A stretch of 64,000 nucleotides of DNA from Bacillota bacterium (GTDB taxonomy: Bacteria; Bacillota; Clostridia; Tissierellales; MES13), in the NCBI GenBank assembly GCA_009711785.1, contig VENA01000049.1, forward strand, positions 1 through 64,000, read 5' to 3'. A program made the position numbers and the translations under genes. Below are positions 24,552-33,730 of this stretch, piece after piece. The notes below the pieces were generated by a model. It was not told where the DNA came from, did no database searches, and saw only the letters and a list, made by a program, of their open reading frames with translations. Position 1 is the stretch's first letter; every line of letters starts with the position of its first letter.

Positions 24552-26588
24552 ATGGTAAAATCAATAGAACCCAATATTGCAGATTTAGCGAACAGTTGGC
24601 TTAAATCTTACAAATTAGATTATAAATTAGAACAGGAATCTTTAAATACTGAAATAGACAAAGCACTTTCTGATTACTTTACTAAAAATGGTGGAGCAGG
24701 TGCAAATCGTCCAGATGTAAAATTACTATTACAAGACAAAAATTTAGATTCTTATCCTGTTCTTATTGAGTATAAAGGTTACAAAGATAAACTTGTAAAA
24801 CTTGATGATAATGGACAAGTTGAAAATAGAACCAAAAAAAATAAGCCACATTTTAGAAACATAAATTCTTATGCAGTAAACGGAGCCGTGCATTATGCAA
24901 ATGCTTTGCTACATCATACTAGTTATACTGATATTATTGCCATTGGTATGACGGGACACAAAGATGAAACTGGAAAAATAAGACACGAAATAGGAGTTTA
25001 CTATGTTTCAAAGAGTAATTTAGGTGCAGGGCAAAAAGTTGGGGAATTTACAGATTTATCCTTTTTAGCACCTAAACATTTTGATAAGTTTATTAAAAAA
25101 GTAAAAACTTTACATTTAACACAAGAGGAAATTGACAAACTAAAAGAACAACGTGAAAAAGAGATTGATGCTAGTTTAGTAAAGCTAAATAATGATATCT
25201 ATCAAAACGAAAAAGGTTTAGGTGAAAATGACCGTGTTTATCTCGTTGCTGCTTCTATTATTGCAACAATTGGAATACCCGGAAAAGTTAAACCACTCGA
25301 AAAATCTGACCTAAAATCTTCTACTGAAAAAGGAAGTACTGACGGCGAAATAATAGTAAGAAAAATAGAAGCTTTTTTGGGGGAAAAAGAACTACCAAAA
25401 GAGAAAAAAGAACTGATTGTAAGAACTTTACAAAATACACTTTTAACTGATAATATCAACAAAGTTGAAAATGGTGAAAGTCAACTAAAAAGGGTTTTTA
25501 CTAAAATTGTAGATGATTTGGGAATATATTATAAAATAGGTTTAACAACTGATTTCACAGGGAAACTTTTTAATGAAATGTATGGATGGCTCGGTTTTTC
25601 GCAAGACAAACTTAACGATGTAGTGCTTACTCCATCTTATATTGCTACTCTTTTGGTAAAATTAGCACGAGTAAACAAAGATTCTTATGTTTGGGATTTT
25701 GCTACAGGGTCTGCTGGATTGTTAGTTGCTGCTATGAATGAAATGCTCATTGATGCCAAAAACACAATTACTTCATCTGAAGAACTTATTCAAAAAGAGA
25801 TTAAAATAAAAGCTGAACAATTGCTAGGTTTAGAGTTGCTTTCAAGCGTGTATATGTTGGCAATTCTAAATATGATTTTGATGGGTGATGGAAGCTCGAA
25901 TATTTTAAATAAAGACTCTTTAAAAGACTTTGATGGAAATTACGGTTTTGGTAAAATACACAGCAAATTCCCTGCTGATGCTTTTGTTCTAAACCCTCCG
26001 TATTCCGCTAATGGTAATGGTATGAACTTTGTAGAAAAAGCCCTTGGAATGATGAATAAAGGTTATGCTGCTATTATTATCCAGAATTCGGCAGGTTCTG
26101 GGAAAGCCAAAGAATACAACAAGAGAATTTTAAAAAAACACACTCTTTTGGCAAGTATTAAAATGCCAGCAGATATCTTTATCGGTAAATCAAGTGTACA
26201 AACTAATATATATGTTTTTAAAGTAAACGAAAGACATCATAAAGATGAAATGGTGAAGTTTATTGATTTTTCTAACGATGGATATACTAGGACTAACCGT
26301 AAGAAAGCCAGTAACAACTTAAAAGACACCGATCGTGCTAAAGAACGATATGAAGAGCTAGTAAACTTGGTACGTTTTGGGAAAAGCAAACTTAATATTT
26401 TTACTGATAAAGAGTATTACGAAGATACTATTGACCCTAACAATGGTGCTGATTGGAATAAAAGTGTACCTATAGACACTAAACCTACTATACAAGATTT
26501 TAAAAAAACCGTAAGTGACTATTTGGCTTGGGAAGTCTCTAATATTTTAAAATCACAAAATACAAAGGACGAAAATCAGGGAAAGTAG
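24552..26588 (+). CDS. BcgI-like restriction-modification protein: nuclease fused to N6-adenine methylase
   Basis: The 678-residue protein combines two activities. N-terminally, Pro54-Asp55 and Glu73-Tyr-Lys75 (RPDVKLLL, then LIEYKG) form a PD-(D/E)XK nuclease core. The C-terminal two thirds is an HsdM-like methylase with SAM motif DFATGSAG (382-389) and catalytic NPPY (481-484). A nuclease-methylase of this length followed by a separate specificity subunit is the layout of BcgI (type IIB), which cuts on both sides of its site and needs no HsdR. None is present here. The gene ends GGGAAAG-TAG, a frameshift site into the specificity gene. Confidence 0.85.
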   Translation: MVKSIEPNIADLANSWLKSYKLDYKLEQESLNTEIDKALSDYFTKNGGAGANRPDVKLLLQDKNLDSYPVLIEYKGYKDKLVKLDDNGQVENRTKKNKPHFRNINSYAVNGAVHYANALLHHTSYTDIIAIGMTGHKDETGKIRHEIGVYYVSKSNLGAGQKVGEFTDLSFLAPKHFDKFIKKVKTLHLTQEEIDKLKEQREKEIDASLVKLNNDIYQNEKGLGENDRVYLVAASIIATIGIPGKVKPLEKSDLKSSTEKGSTDGEIIVRKIEAFLGEKELPKEKKELIVRTLQNTLLTDNINKVENGESQLKRVFTKIVDDLGIYYKIGLTTDFTGKLFNEMYGWLGFSQDKLNDVVLTPSYIATLLVKLARVNKDSYVWDFATGSAGLLVAAMNEMLIDAKNTITSSEELIQKEIKIKAEQLLGLELLSSVYMLAILNMILMGDGSSNILNKDSLKDFDGNYGFGKIHSKFPADAFVLNPPYSANGNGMNFVEKALGMMNKGYAAIIIQNSAGSGKAKEYNKRILKKHTLLASIKMPADIFIGKSSVQTNIYVFKVNERHHKDEMVKFIDFSNDGYTRTNRKKASNNLKDTDRAKERYEELVNLVRFGKSKLNIFTDKEYYEDTIDPNNGADWNKSVPIDTKPTIQDFKKTVSDYLAWEVSNILKSQNTKDENQGK

Positions 26589-26629
26589 ATACCCCACTTG
26601 ATAAAAAATTAGAAGAAGTTGAGTGGGGT
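26579..26629 (+). promoter_or_regulatory. Candidate minus-1 ribosomal frameshift site with downstream stem-loop
   Basis: The heptamer G GGA AAG (26579-26585) lies in the correct phase of the methylase frame and is the very one used in the lambda G-GT frameshift. The stop TAG follows immediately. After a five-base spacer, ACCCCACT (26591-26598) pairs perfectly with AGTGGGGT (26622-26629) over a 23-base loop, extendable by wobble pairs. A minus-1 slip passes straight into the specificity-subunit frame, which has no usable start codon. Confidence 0.65.
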
Positions 26630-27703
26630 GAATATAAATTAGGTGATTTATTTGATATAAATCCGACAAAATATTATCGTTTGAAAAAGGAAGAAATAAT
26701 TAGTACGAATGGGAAGGTTCCAGTGATATCAAATTCTTCAACAAATAATGGAGTAATGGGTTTTTCTAATTTAAAAGCAAATAACAAAGGGAATACAATA
26801 ACTTGCTCTGACACAACATTGGGCGCAGATACAATGTTTTATCAGCAAAATGATTTTATTGGATATTCCCATATTCAACATTTAGTTCCTAATTTTCAAC
26901 CTTTTAATAAGTCTATAGCAAGTGTAATAATTACTGCTTGTAGAGCTTCAACTTCAAAAAAGTACGATTATGGAAATAAGTTTAATCGTAAAGCAATGAA
27001 TAAAACCAAAATTCAACTTCCCATCAAAAATGGGAAAATAGATTTTGAATTTATGGAAAGCTTTATAGCGGAGTTAGAAACAGAGCGTATAGCGGAGGTA
27101 GAAGCCTACTTGTTAGCTAGTGGACTAAAAGATTATACTTTAACTGCTGAAGAACAACAGGTGTTGCAGGATTTTAAGAATTTCAATTGGGGAACATTTA
27201 ATCTTGAAAAATTATTTGGAAAATCTACTCGTGGTACACGACTAAAAAGTGCAGATAGAATTTCAGGGAATTTACCTTTTGTAACAGCTGGTGAAACGGA
27301 TGAGGGAATTTCTGGATTTATTGGAAATGACGTTACTGTGTTTCCAGAAAATACAGCAACTATTGATATGTTTGGTTCTGCAAAATACAGAAATTATAAA
27401 TATGGAGCTGATGACCATATTGCGGTTGTCCATACCGAGAATTTGCCAAAATGTGCAGCAATTTTTGTAACAACTGCAATACATAAATCATCTCATACAG
27501 GAAAGTTTGATTATGGAAGAAATTTTTATCCAAAAGATGCAGATGAATTAAATATTTCACTTCCAACAAAAAACCAACAACCAAATTATGCAATAATGGA
27601 AACCCTTATTTCTGCTATTCAAAAGCTCGTTATAAAAGATGTTGTTTTGTATGCCAATAAAAAATTAGATGCTACAAAAAGTATTGTAAACAAAAAAGTA
27701 TAG
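26585..27703 (+). CDS. Specificity subunit (HsdS/BcgIB-like), apparently made by frameshift fusion
   Basis: In the minus-1 frame relative to the methylase about 372 residues are open. Two target-recognition repeats are visible: [16 protein letters not shown]... starting near 26625 and [19 protein letters not shown]... starting near 27189. Each is followed by a helical spacer ([18 protein letters not shown]). Each repeat would read one half of a bipartite DNA site. Between the upstream stop (TAA 26540) and Leu at TTG 26681 there is no ATG, GTG or TTG and no ribosome site, and TTG 26681 would remove the conserved start of the first repeat. Frameshifting from the methylase is therefore the simplest route; a disabling mutation is the alternative. 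Confidence 0.75.
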   Translation, partial: VDTPLDKKLEEVEWGEYKLGDLFDINPTKYYRLKKEEIISTNGKVPVISNSSTNNGVMGFSNLKANNKGNTITCSDTTLGADTMFYQQNDFIGYSHIQHLVPNFQPFNKSIASVIITACRASTSKKYDYGNKFNRKAMNKTKIQLPIKNGKIDFEFMESFIAELETERIAEVEAYLLASGLKDYTLTAEEQQVLQDFKNFNWGTFNLEKLFGKSTRGTRLKSADRISGNLPFVTAGETDEGISGFIGNDVTVFPENTATIDMFGSAKYRNYKYGADDHIAVVHTENLPKCAAIFVTTAIHKSSHTGKFDYGRNFYPKDADELNISLPTKNQQPNYAIMETLISAIQKLVIKDVVLYANKKLDATKSIVNKKV

Positions 27704-28935
27704 AAAAAGTAAAAGAAGTTATTACAAGTAAAAGAAGGGCTATTACGAAAATGGATAAATTTTAAAATGAGCTTAGCAATTTAATTCTATAGGATACTAT
27801 CCAGCTCACCGATCTGGTGGGCTTCCTGCTAAAATAGGGTAGTTTAGTTTTTTTAAGCAGAGATGATAGAAATTCTAATGAAGTTTAATATAAACTTGCC
27901 AGAGTTAGTTGATTTTACGAATTTTTTCCAGATTAAGAACTTTCTCACCTTTATTTACATTATCTTCTGCTAAGCCATTGCTATAATTATAAATAATTGA
28001 GTTCTTAACTCCTTCAATAGCACGAGTAATTCCGTTTTAAAGTTATTTATTCCTGTAATGTTTAAAGTTTTTGCTTTTCCAATCCTGCTTTCTAACTTTT
28101 CTGGTATTTGGCCAAATAAGATTTCTTTAATAGATTTAACTAAGTTATATACATCTGATAAAATTGGATTTTTTTCAATAACAGCTTAAATTGTTCTGAA
28201 GAGATTTCTTTTACCTTATCTAATGGTTTATATAGTAGTTTTAACAGATGGTTACGCTCAACTATCTCTATTTTTAATTCACCAAAATATTTGAAAGAAT
28301 GTACATGAAATGAAAAACTGATATTCATGAACTAATAGAATCCCAAGGATATGCTATCTAAAAAACTTTCCATTTTTGATTATTATAAAGTATTCCGAAA
28401 TGATAATGATTCTTAGGCTGTACTAAATAATGCAAGTTGATATTTTCTTTGCTCGCCTGCGACCATAAGTTTTACCTCTTATCACTAATTATTTATATTC
28501 CATTTTAATCACCTAATATAATTTACTATATCAATGAATAAGAAGCTATAACCGATTTTGAGGAAGAACCACTTTTAGTTTACTATATACATGTGGAAAA
28601 ATACTTTTACTGATTTACAATCCATTTCTTTGTTTCCTTCGTTCTATAAAAACTAGCATCTATATTTACTATATAAGATTTATGTGTAAGCTTATCTACA
28701 TTTCAGTTGTCATTGCAGGGTCTCATAAATGATTTGTCAGGTAATAAAGTAATTAGTGTTTGTAAATTTTTTATAAACTTACAAAAAATAAAGTGCTGCC
28801 TCAAGGAAACACATATTTTGCCAATAATATTGACTCTTGGGAAAAGCGGAAGTAAAATATAACAATAACAGTAAATAAATTCAATTAAAGTAAACGACAA
28901 ACATTTAAATCAAACATCTTGAGGGGGATAAGCTA
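27704..28935. other. Transposon debris between restriction system and prophage
   Basis: This 1.2-kb stretch holds no intact gene. Besides the fragment at 27905-28328, minus-strand pieces further right (28380-28900) read as broken coding sequence, such as YIVNIDASFYRTKETKKWIVNQ near 28610-28680. It is probably decayed insertion-sequence material. The left end of the prophage should lie in or near it, but no attachment site is evident. Confidence 0.45.
27905..28328 (-). pseudogene. Degenerate ISL3-like transposase fragment
   Basis: On the minus strand, reading frames interrupted by stops and a frameshift encode pieces typical of the C-terminal half of ISL3/IS204-family transposases. They include LVKSIKEILFGQIPEKLESRIGKAKTLNI, then in another frame IIYNYSNGLAEDNVNKGEKVLNLEKI and a stop at 27905. 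The YSNGLAE-NVNK pattern is characteristic of the family. No intact gene or terminal repeats could be found. Confidence 0.6.
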
Positions 28936-29145
28936 TTGACTTTAAATCTAAATGTAGAGTACTTAAGAGAAATTTTAAACACTAGAGGATGGAGTGAGAG
29001 ACAGTTTGCTTTAAAAACAGGACTATCATCTTCAACAGTATCAAGGATTTTAAATAAAAAGAGGGGAGTGGGGGCTAAAACTTTACTAGCAATTAGAGAA
29101 GCTCTTAAAGATATACCTTTAGAAAAACTTTTCTTTATTAATTAA
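28936..29145 (+). CDS. Phage XRE-type helix-turn-helix regulator
   Basis: The 69-residue single HTH domain (YLREILNTRGWSERQFALKTG, then TVSRILNKKRG) has a TTG start after GAGGGGG. It is the first prophage gene and precedes the replication module on the same strand. No divergent repressor-Cro pair is visible, so it may be the repressor or an early regulator. The role is inferred from position and fold only. Confidence 0.75.
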   Translation: MTLNLNVEYLREILNTRGWSERQFALKTGLSSSTVSRILNKKRGVGAKTLLAIREALKDIPLEKLFFIN

Positions 29146-29227
29146 GTACTAAAATTGTTTAAGGTTTGTAGGAATTATAATGTTTTTATTACAATATTGT
29201 CTATCAGATTAAAGGGGGAATAGAGAT

Positions 29228-29536
29228 ATGACTATAAAGATTGATGTGAATCTTACAGGAACTGAATCATTAGTGAGTGCAATAAATGCTCTAGCTGAAG
29301 TTATGGGGAAAGAAAAAGCAATAAAAAGAGAAGTAAAGAAAATAGACCAAATAGTTGAAAGCAATCCACTAAGGACTATTACTTTAGAAGAAGTAAGGGC
29401 TAAGTTATCAAATTTATCACAATCAGGAAAACAAAAAGAAGTAAAAGCACTCATTAAGAAATATGGTGCAACTAAATTAAGTGAGATCTCAAAGAATCAA
29501 TACCCTAACTTAATGAAAGATGCGGAGGAAATGTAA
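29228..29536 (+). CDS. Early phage protein, unknown function
   Basis: The 102-residue helical protein overlaps the next gene by one base (ATG/TAATG arrangement). The C-terminal half (LEEVRAKLSNLSQSGKQKEVKALIKKYGATKLSEI) looks like a small helical DNA- or protein-binding domain. Proteins of this type precede DUF2800 genes in many Firmicute phages. I do not know a function. It starts after AAAGGGGG. Confidence 0.7.
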   Translation: MTIKIDVNLTGTESLVSAINALAEVMGKEKAIKREVKKIDQIVESNPLRTITLEEVRAKLSNLSQSGKQKEVKALIKKYGATKLSEISKNQYPNLMKDAEEM

Positions 29537-30690
29537 TGACAGAACATGCTCTACTGTCTGCTTCAGGCTCAAGCAGATGGATGAAATGTCCGCCATCAGC
29601 GAGATTAGAAGAAGTGATAGAAGATGAACCAAGTGAATATGCTAAAGAGGGAAGTTTTGCCCATTCATTAGCAGAGTTAAATCTATGTTATTCCTTGGGA
29701 AATATCTCAAAAGCACAATTCAATAAAGAATTAAAAAAGATTAAAAAGAATAGTTTCTATACTGAAGAGATGAAAGAATATGTACAAGTCTATGTGGACT
29801 TCGCCATTGAAAAAATAAATGAAGGAAAAGCTCATACAAAAGATGCAATAGTCTTATTAGAAATGAAACTAGATTATAGCCCTTGGGTACCTGAAGGCTT
29901 TGGAACAGGAGATTTAGTTATAGTTACAGATAAAGCACTTGAAATTATAGATCTTAAATACGGAAAGGGAGTCAAAGTTTCAGCTAAAGATAATAGCCAA
30001 ATGAGGTTATATGCTTTAGGAGCTATTCATCAGTTTGATTGTCTATATGATATAAAAACAGTAAAAATGACAATAGCTCAGCCAAGACTTGATAGCATAT
30101 CAACAGATGAATTGAGCATTGAAGAACTACTGACTTGGGCTGAAAAAGAAGTAAAATGTAAGGCTGAACTTGCTTTTAAGGGAGAAGGTGAATTTAAAGC
30201 AGGAGAACATTGTAGATTTTGTAAAGTAAAACCAACCTGTAGAGCTAGAAGAGATGAAAATATGAAGTTATCATACATGGACTTTAAAGAACCACCATTA
30301 CTTACTGATGAAGAAATAGCAGAGGTTTTATTTTCTGTAGGAGAACTTCAGAAGTGGGCTAAAGACGTAGAAGTTTATGCCTATAATAAAGCAGTTAATG
30401 AAGGAAAAAAGTGGCCAGGCTTAAAGCTAGTAGAAGGTAGAAATAGCAGAAAATTTAGAAGTGAAAGTGAAGTGGCAAAATTATTACTTGAAGCTGGATA
30501 TGAAGAAGATAAGATTTATTCAAAATCATTACTTAGTTTAACAGCTTTAGAAAAAAGTATAGGAAAGAAGAATTTTAATGAAATTTTAGTTGATTTAATC
30601 ACTAGAACTCCTGGTAAATTGAAGTTAGTACCTGAGGAAGATAAAAGACCAGAAGTTAAAAATACTGCTGAGGCAGATTTCAAAAGTTAG
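29536..30690 (+). CDS. DUF2800 protein, Cas4/RecB-like nuclease with Fe-S cysteines
   Basis: The 384-residue protein has a RecB-type PD-(D/E)XK core: the conserved N-terminal SASGSSRWMKCPPSARLEE, then FGTGDLVIVTDKALEIIDLKYGKG (Asp and DLK) and a Q-x-x-x-Y motif (SQMRLYALG). One early cysteine and the cluster HCRFCKVKPTC suggest a [4Fe-4S] site as in Cas4 and AddB. By context it acts in phage DNA replication or recombination together with the DUF2815 protein encoded next. Confidence 0.85.
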   Translation: MTEHALLSASGSSRWMKCPPSARLEEVIEDEPSEYAKEGSFAHSLAELNLCYSLGNISKAQFNKELKKIKKNSFYTEEMKEYVQVYVDFAIEKINEGKAHTKDAIVLLEMKLDYSPWVPEGFGTGDLVIVTDKALEIIDLKYGKGVKVSAKDNSQMRLYALGAIHQFDCLYDIKTVKMTIAQPRLDSISTDELSIEELLTWAEKEVKCKAELAFKGEGEFKAGEHCRFCKVKPTCRARRDENMKLSYMDFKEPPLLTDEEIAEVLFSVGELQKWAKDVEVYAYNKAVNEGKKWPGLKLVEGRNSRKFRSESEVAKLLLEAGYEEDKIYSKSLLSLTALEKSIGKKNFNEILVDLITRTPGKLKLVPEEDKRPEVKNTAEADFKS

Positions 30691-30701
30691 GGGGATTTGG
30701 T

Positions 30702-31232
30702 ATGTCAAATAAAGTTATTACAGAAAAAGTAAGGTTTAGTTATCTAAATGTTTGGGAACCTAAAAGCGTTAATGGTGGGGAACCTAAATATTCAGTAAGT
30801 CTGATTATCCCAAAGTCAGATAAGAAAACAATAACTAAAATCAAAGCAGCTATTGAAGAAGCCAAGAAGGAAGGGTTATCCAAGCTAGGCGGTAAAATAC
30901 CTGCTAATTTAAAAACCCCATTAAGAGATGGAGATATTGACAGAGCAGATGATGAAGCATATGCAGATAGTTATTTTATAAATGCTAACAGTAGTGTAAA
31001 ACCAGGGATAGTTGATAAAAATGTTCAGCCCATATTTGACCAGACAGAGTTCTATAGCGGTTGTTATGGGAGAGCAAGTATTGTTTTTTATGCTTATAAT
31101 GCTAACGGGAATAAAGGAATAGCTGCAGGGCTTCAAAATTTACAAAAGTTAGAAGATGGAGAACCGTTAGGTGGAAGAGCTAGAGCTGAAGATGATTTTC
31201 AAGCAGTTGAAGAAGATGATATTTTAGGTTAA
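30702..31232 (+). CDS. DUF2815 protein, probable single-stranded DNA-binding protein
   Basis: The 176-residue protein begins with an OB-fold-like pattern (VRFSYLNVWEPKSVNGGEPKYSVSLIIPKSD) and has the central ADSYFINANSSVKPGIVD typical of DUF2815. It ends in an acidic tail (EEDDILG) as in T7 gp2.5-like proteins. It sits between the DUF2800 nuclease and DNA polymerase, so coating of single-stranded DNA during replication is the likely role. Confidence 0.8.
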   Translation: MSNKVITEKVRFSYLNVWEPKSVNGGEPKYSVSLIIPKSDKKTITKIKAAIEEAKKEGLSKLGGKIPANLKTPLRDGDIDRADDEAYADSYFINANSSVKPGIVDKNVQPIFDQTEFYSGCYGRASIVFYAYNANGNKGIAAGLQNLQKLEDGEPLGGRARAEDDFQAVEEDDILG

Positions 31233-31237
31233 CAGTA

Positions 31238-33187
31238 ATGAAAAGATTAAGTATTGATATAGAAACTTATAGTAGTGTAGACCTCGTTAAAAGCGGGGTC
31301 TATAAATATTCTGAATCAGATGACTTTGAAATTTTACTATTCGGATATGCATTTGATGAAAAATCAGTAGAAGTTATAGATCTTGCTAGTGGAGAAAAGA
31401 TACCAGAGGATGTGTTAAAAGCTTTAATAGACCCTTCAATAATAAAAACAGCTTTCAATGCAAACTTTGAAAGGACCTGTCTAGCTAAATATTTTAACAA
31501 ACCCATGCCAGCAAAAGAGTGGCGTTGTAGTTCAGTACATGCATTATCTTTAGGGTTACCTGGAAATCTATCTGGAGTAGCTAAATGTTTAAAGTTATCA
31601 CAACAGAAGATGAAAGAGGGAAAAGCTTTAATAAGATATTTTTCTATGCCTTGTAAACCTACTAAAGCTAACGGAAAAAGGACACGTAATCTGCCAGAGC
31701 ATGATAAAGAAAAATGGCAGATATTTAAAAACTATTGTGGTAAAGATGTTGAAGTAGAAAGAGCTATTAGACTAAAGTTAGAAAAATATCCTATAACTGA
31801 AAATGAACATAAGCTATGGGTTTTAGACCAAAAGATTAATGATAGTGGAGTTAGAGTAAATAAAGAACTAATTAATAATGCTATTATTTGTGATAATGAA
31901 TATCGCCGGAGATTATTAAATGAAGCAATTACTTTAACAGGACTTAACAATCCAAATAGCGCAGCACAAATAAAAAAATGGTTAAAAGAGAAAGGGATTA
32001 ATGTCAAAAGTTTATCTAAGGAAAAGGTCACTGAACTTATAGACAAAGTAGATAATGAAAAAGCAAAAAGAGTATTAAAGCTTAGACAGAAACTTTCTAA
32101 AACATCTGTAAAAAAGTATGAAGCTATGGAAAGAGCTTTATGTGAAGATGAAAGAATTAGAGGCCTTTTACAATTTTATGGAGCTAGTCGCACTGGTAGG
32201 TGGGCTGGTAGAATTGTTCAAGTTCATAACTTGCCTAGAAATAAATTAAGTGACTTGAATCTTGCAAGAGAACTACTTTTAAAAGGTGATTTTGAACTTA
32301 TAGAGCTTCTTTTTGAAAGTGTTCCAGATGTGTTATCACAACTTATAAGAACTGCAATTATACCATCTAAGAAATCAAGATTTATTATAGCTGACTTTTC
32401 AGCTATAGAAGCAAGAGTAATTGCTTGGTTAGCAGGAGAAAAATGGAGAATGGATGTATTTAAATCCCATGGGAAAATATATGAAGCCTCTGCATCACAA
32501 ATGTTTCGAGTTCCTTTAGAAAGTATAACAAAGGGTAGTTCACTAAGACAAAAGGGAAAAATAGCGGAATTAGCCCTTGGATATGGTGGTAGTAAAGGCG
32601 CTCTTATAACAATGGGTGCTTTGAAAATGGGACTGTTAGAGGAAGAATTGCCAGAGCTTGTTTCAGCATGGAGAGAAGCAAATTCTAATATTGTAAAGTT
32701 GTGGCGTGATGTAGAAAAGTCTGCAATAAAAGCAGTTAAAGAAAAAAGAACTGTAATTATGCAATACGGATTAACTTTTTATTATAAAAGTGACATTCTT
32801 TTTATAAAATTACCATCAGGTAGAAGTTTATCATATTTAAGACCAAGAATAGAACTAGATGAGAGGTTTAATAAGGATAAGCTTACTTATGAAGGTGTGG
32901 AGCAAGGTACAAATAAATGGGGAAGAGTAAGTACCTATGGAGGTAAACTTGTTGAAAATATTATACAAGCTATAGCACGAGATGTTTTATCAGATTCTAT
33001 GGTAAATCTTGATAAAGCAGGATATAAAATAACATTCCATGTTCATGATGAAGTGATCTTAGAAGTGCCTTTAGGTTTTGGTTATTTAAAAGAAGTAGAA
33101 GAAATTATGGGAAGGTCTTTAGACTGGGCTCCTGGATTACCGTTGAGGGCTGAAACCTTTGAATCAAATTACTATAAAAAAGATTAA
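31238..33187 (+). CDS. Phage DNA polymerase, family A
   Basis: The 649-residue protein has a 3'-5' exonuclease domain at the N-terminus (LSIDIETYSSVDL, Asp/Glu metal ligands). The polymerase domain follows with motif A FIIADFSAIEARVIAWLAG, motif B RQKGKIAELALGYGGSKGAL and motif C FHVHDEVILEV. There is no 5'-nuclease domain, as usual for phage enzymes. It is the replicative polymerase of the prophage and starts six bases after the DUF2815 gene. Confidence 0.96.
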   Translation: MKRLSIDIETYSSVDLVKSGVYKYSESDDFEILLFGYAFDEKSVEVIDLASGEKIPEDVLKALIDPSIIKTAFNANFERTCLAKYFNKPMPAKEWRCSSVHALSLGLPGNLSGVAKCLKLSQQKMKEGKALIRYFSMPCKPTKANGKRTRNLPEHDKEKWQIFKNYCGKDVEVERAIRLKLEKYPITENEHKLWVLDQKINDSGVRVNKELINNAIICDNEYRRRLLNEAITLTGLNNPNSAAQIKKWLKEKGINVKSLSKEKVTELIDKVDNEKAKRVLKLRQKLSKTSVKKYEAMERALCEDERIRGLLQFYGASRTGRWAGRIVQVHNLPRNKLSDLNLARELLLKGDFELIELLFESVPDVLSQLIRTAIIPSKKSRFIIADFSAIEARVIAWLAGEKWRMDVFKSHGKIYEASASQMFRVPLESITKGSSLRQKGKIAELALGYGGSKGALITMGALKMGLLEEELPELVSAWREANSNIVKLWRDVEKSAIKAVKEKRTVIMQYGLTFYYKSDILFIKLPSGRSLSYLRPRIELDERFNKDKLTYEGVEQGTNKWGRVSTYGGKLVENIIQAIARDVLSDSMVNLDKAGYKITFHVHDEVILEVPLGFGYLKEVEEIMGRSLDWAPGLPLRAETFESNYYKKD

Positions 33188-33207
33188 TTTATTGGAGGGG
33201 ACTTTAA

Positions 33208-33549
33208 GTGAGAATAAAACCGTTCATATATGTATGTTCACCTTTAAGGGGAGATATTAAAAGAAATATAGATAGAGCAAAAGGTTATTCAAGATTTGTT
33301 TATTCAGAAGGCGGTATTCCAATGACACCACACTTATATTTTACACAGTTTTTAGATGATGAAATTCCAGAGGAAAGAAAAGCAGGACTTGAAATGGGTC
33401 TTGAACTTTTATCAAAATGTTCAGATTTATGGGCTTTTGGAGAAAGAATATCAGAAGGTATGGCAACCGAAATTGAAATAGCAGAAGCATTAGGATTAAA
33501 CGTAAAAAGGTTTAATGAACGTTGTGAGTTAATTACAATAGAGGGTTAA
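33208..33549 (+). CDS. DUF4406-like protein, nucleoside 2-deoxyribosyltransferase fold
   Basis: The 113-residue protein has a GTG start after GGAGGGG. YVCSPLRGDIKRNIDRAKGYSRF and WAFGERISEGMATEIEIAEALG fit the small Rossmann-like fold of nucleoside deoxyribosyltransferase relatives that are common in phage replication operons. A role in nucleotide metabolism is likely but unproven. It overlaps nothing and is followed after four bases by a 58-codon gene. Confidence 0.75.
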   Translation: MRIKPFIYVCSPLRGDIKRNIDRAKGYSRFVYSEGGIPMTPHLYFTQFLDDEIPEERKAGLEMGLELLSKCSDLWAFGERISEGMATEIEIAEALGLNVKRFNERCELITIEG

Positions 33550-33553
33550 TGAG

Positions 33554-33730
33554 ATGGTGAGAATTGATAGAGATAATTTCATGAGAAATCTTAGGGAATA
33601 TAGAAGTGTGTTACCAAAACAGATTATTAAGACTAAAAGGGGACAAGCCCTTTCAGGCAACTTAAAAGGGGCTAAAAAAGGCCTTAGAAAGGCTTTGGTA
33701 GGGAAGGTTGATAAGTATGATAGAGCCTAA
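33554..33730 (+). CDS. 58-residue basic phage protein, unknown function
   Basis: ATG 33554 (or GTG 33557) follows GAGGG with tight spacing. The product is basic (RNLREYRSVLPKQIIKTKRGQ, then LKGAKKGLRKALVGKVDKYDRA) and overlaps the VapE gene by 14 bases. Its position between two operon genes and the coupled overlap support it as a real gene. It may bind nucleic acid. Confidence 0.65.
   Translation: MVRIDRDNFMRNLREYRSVLPKQIIKTKRGQALSGNLKGAKKGLRKALVGKVDKYDRA

Noticed and set aside
28703..28900. Intact 65-codon minus-strand gene in the transposon debris
   Set aside because: No ribosome site, no recognisable domain, and surrounded by broken frames; probably remnant sequence.
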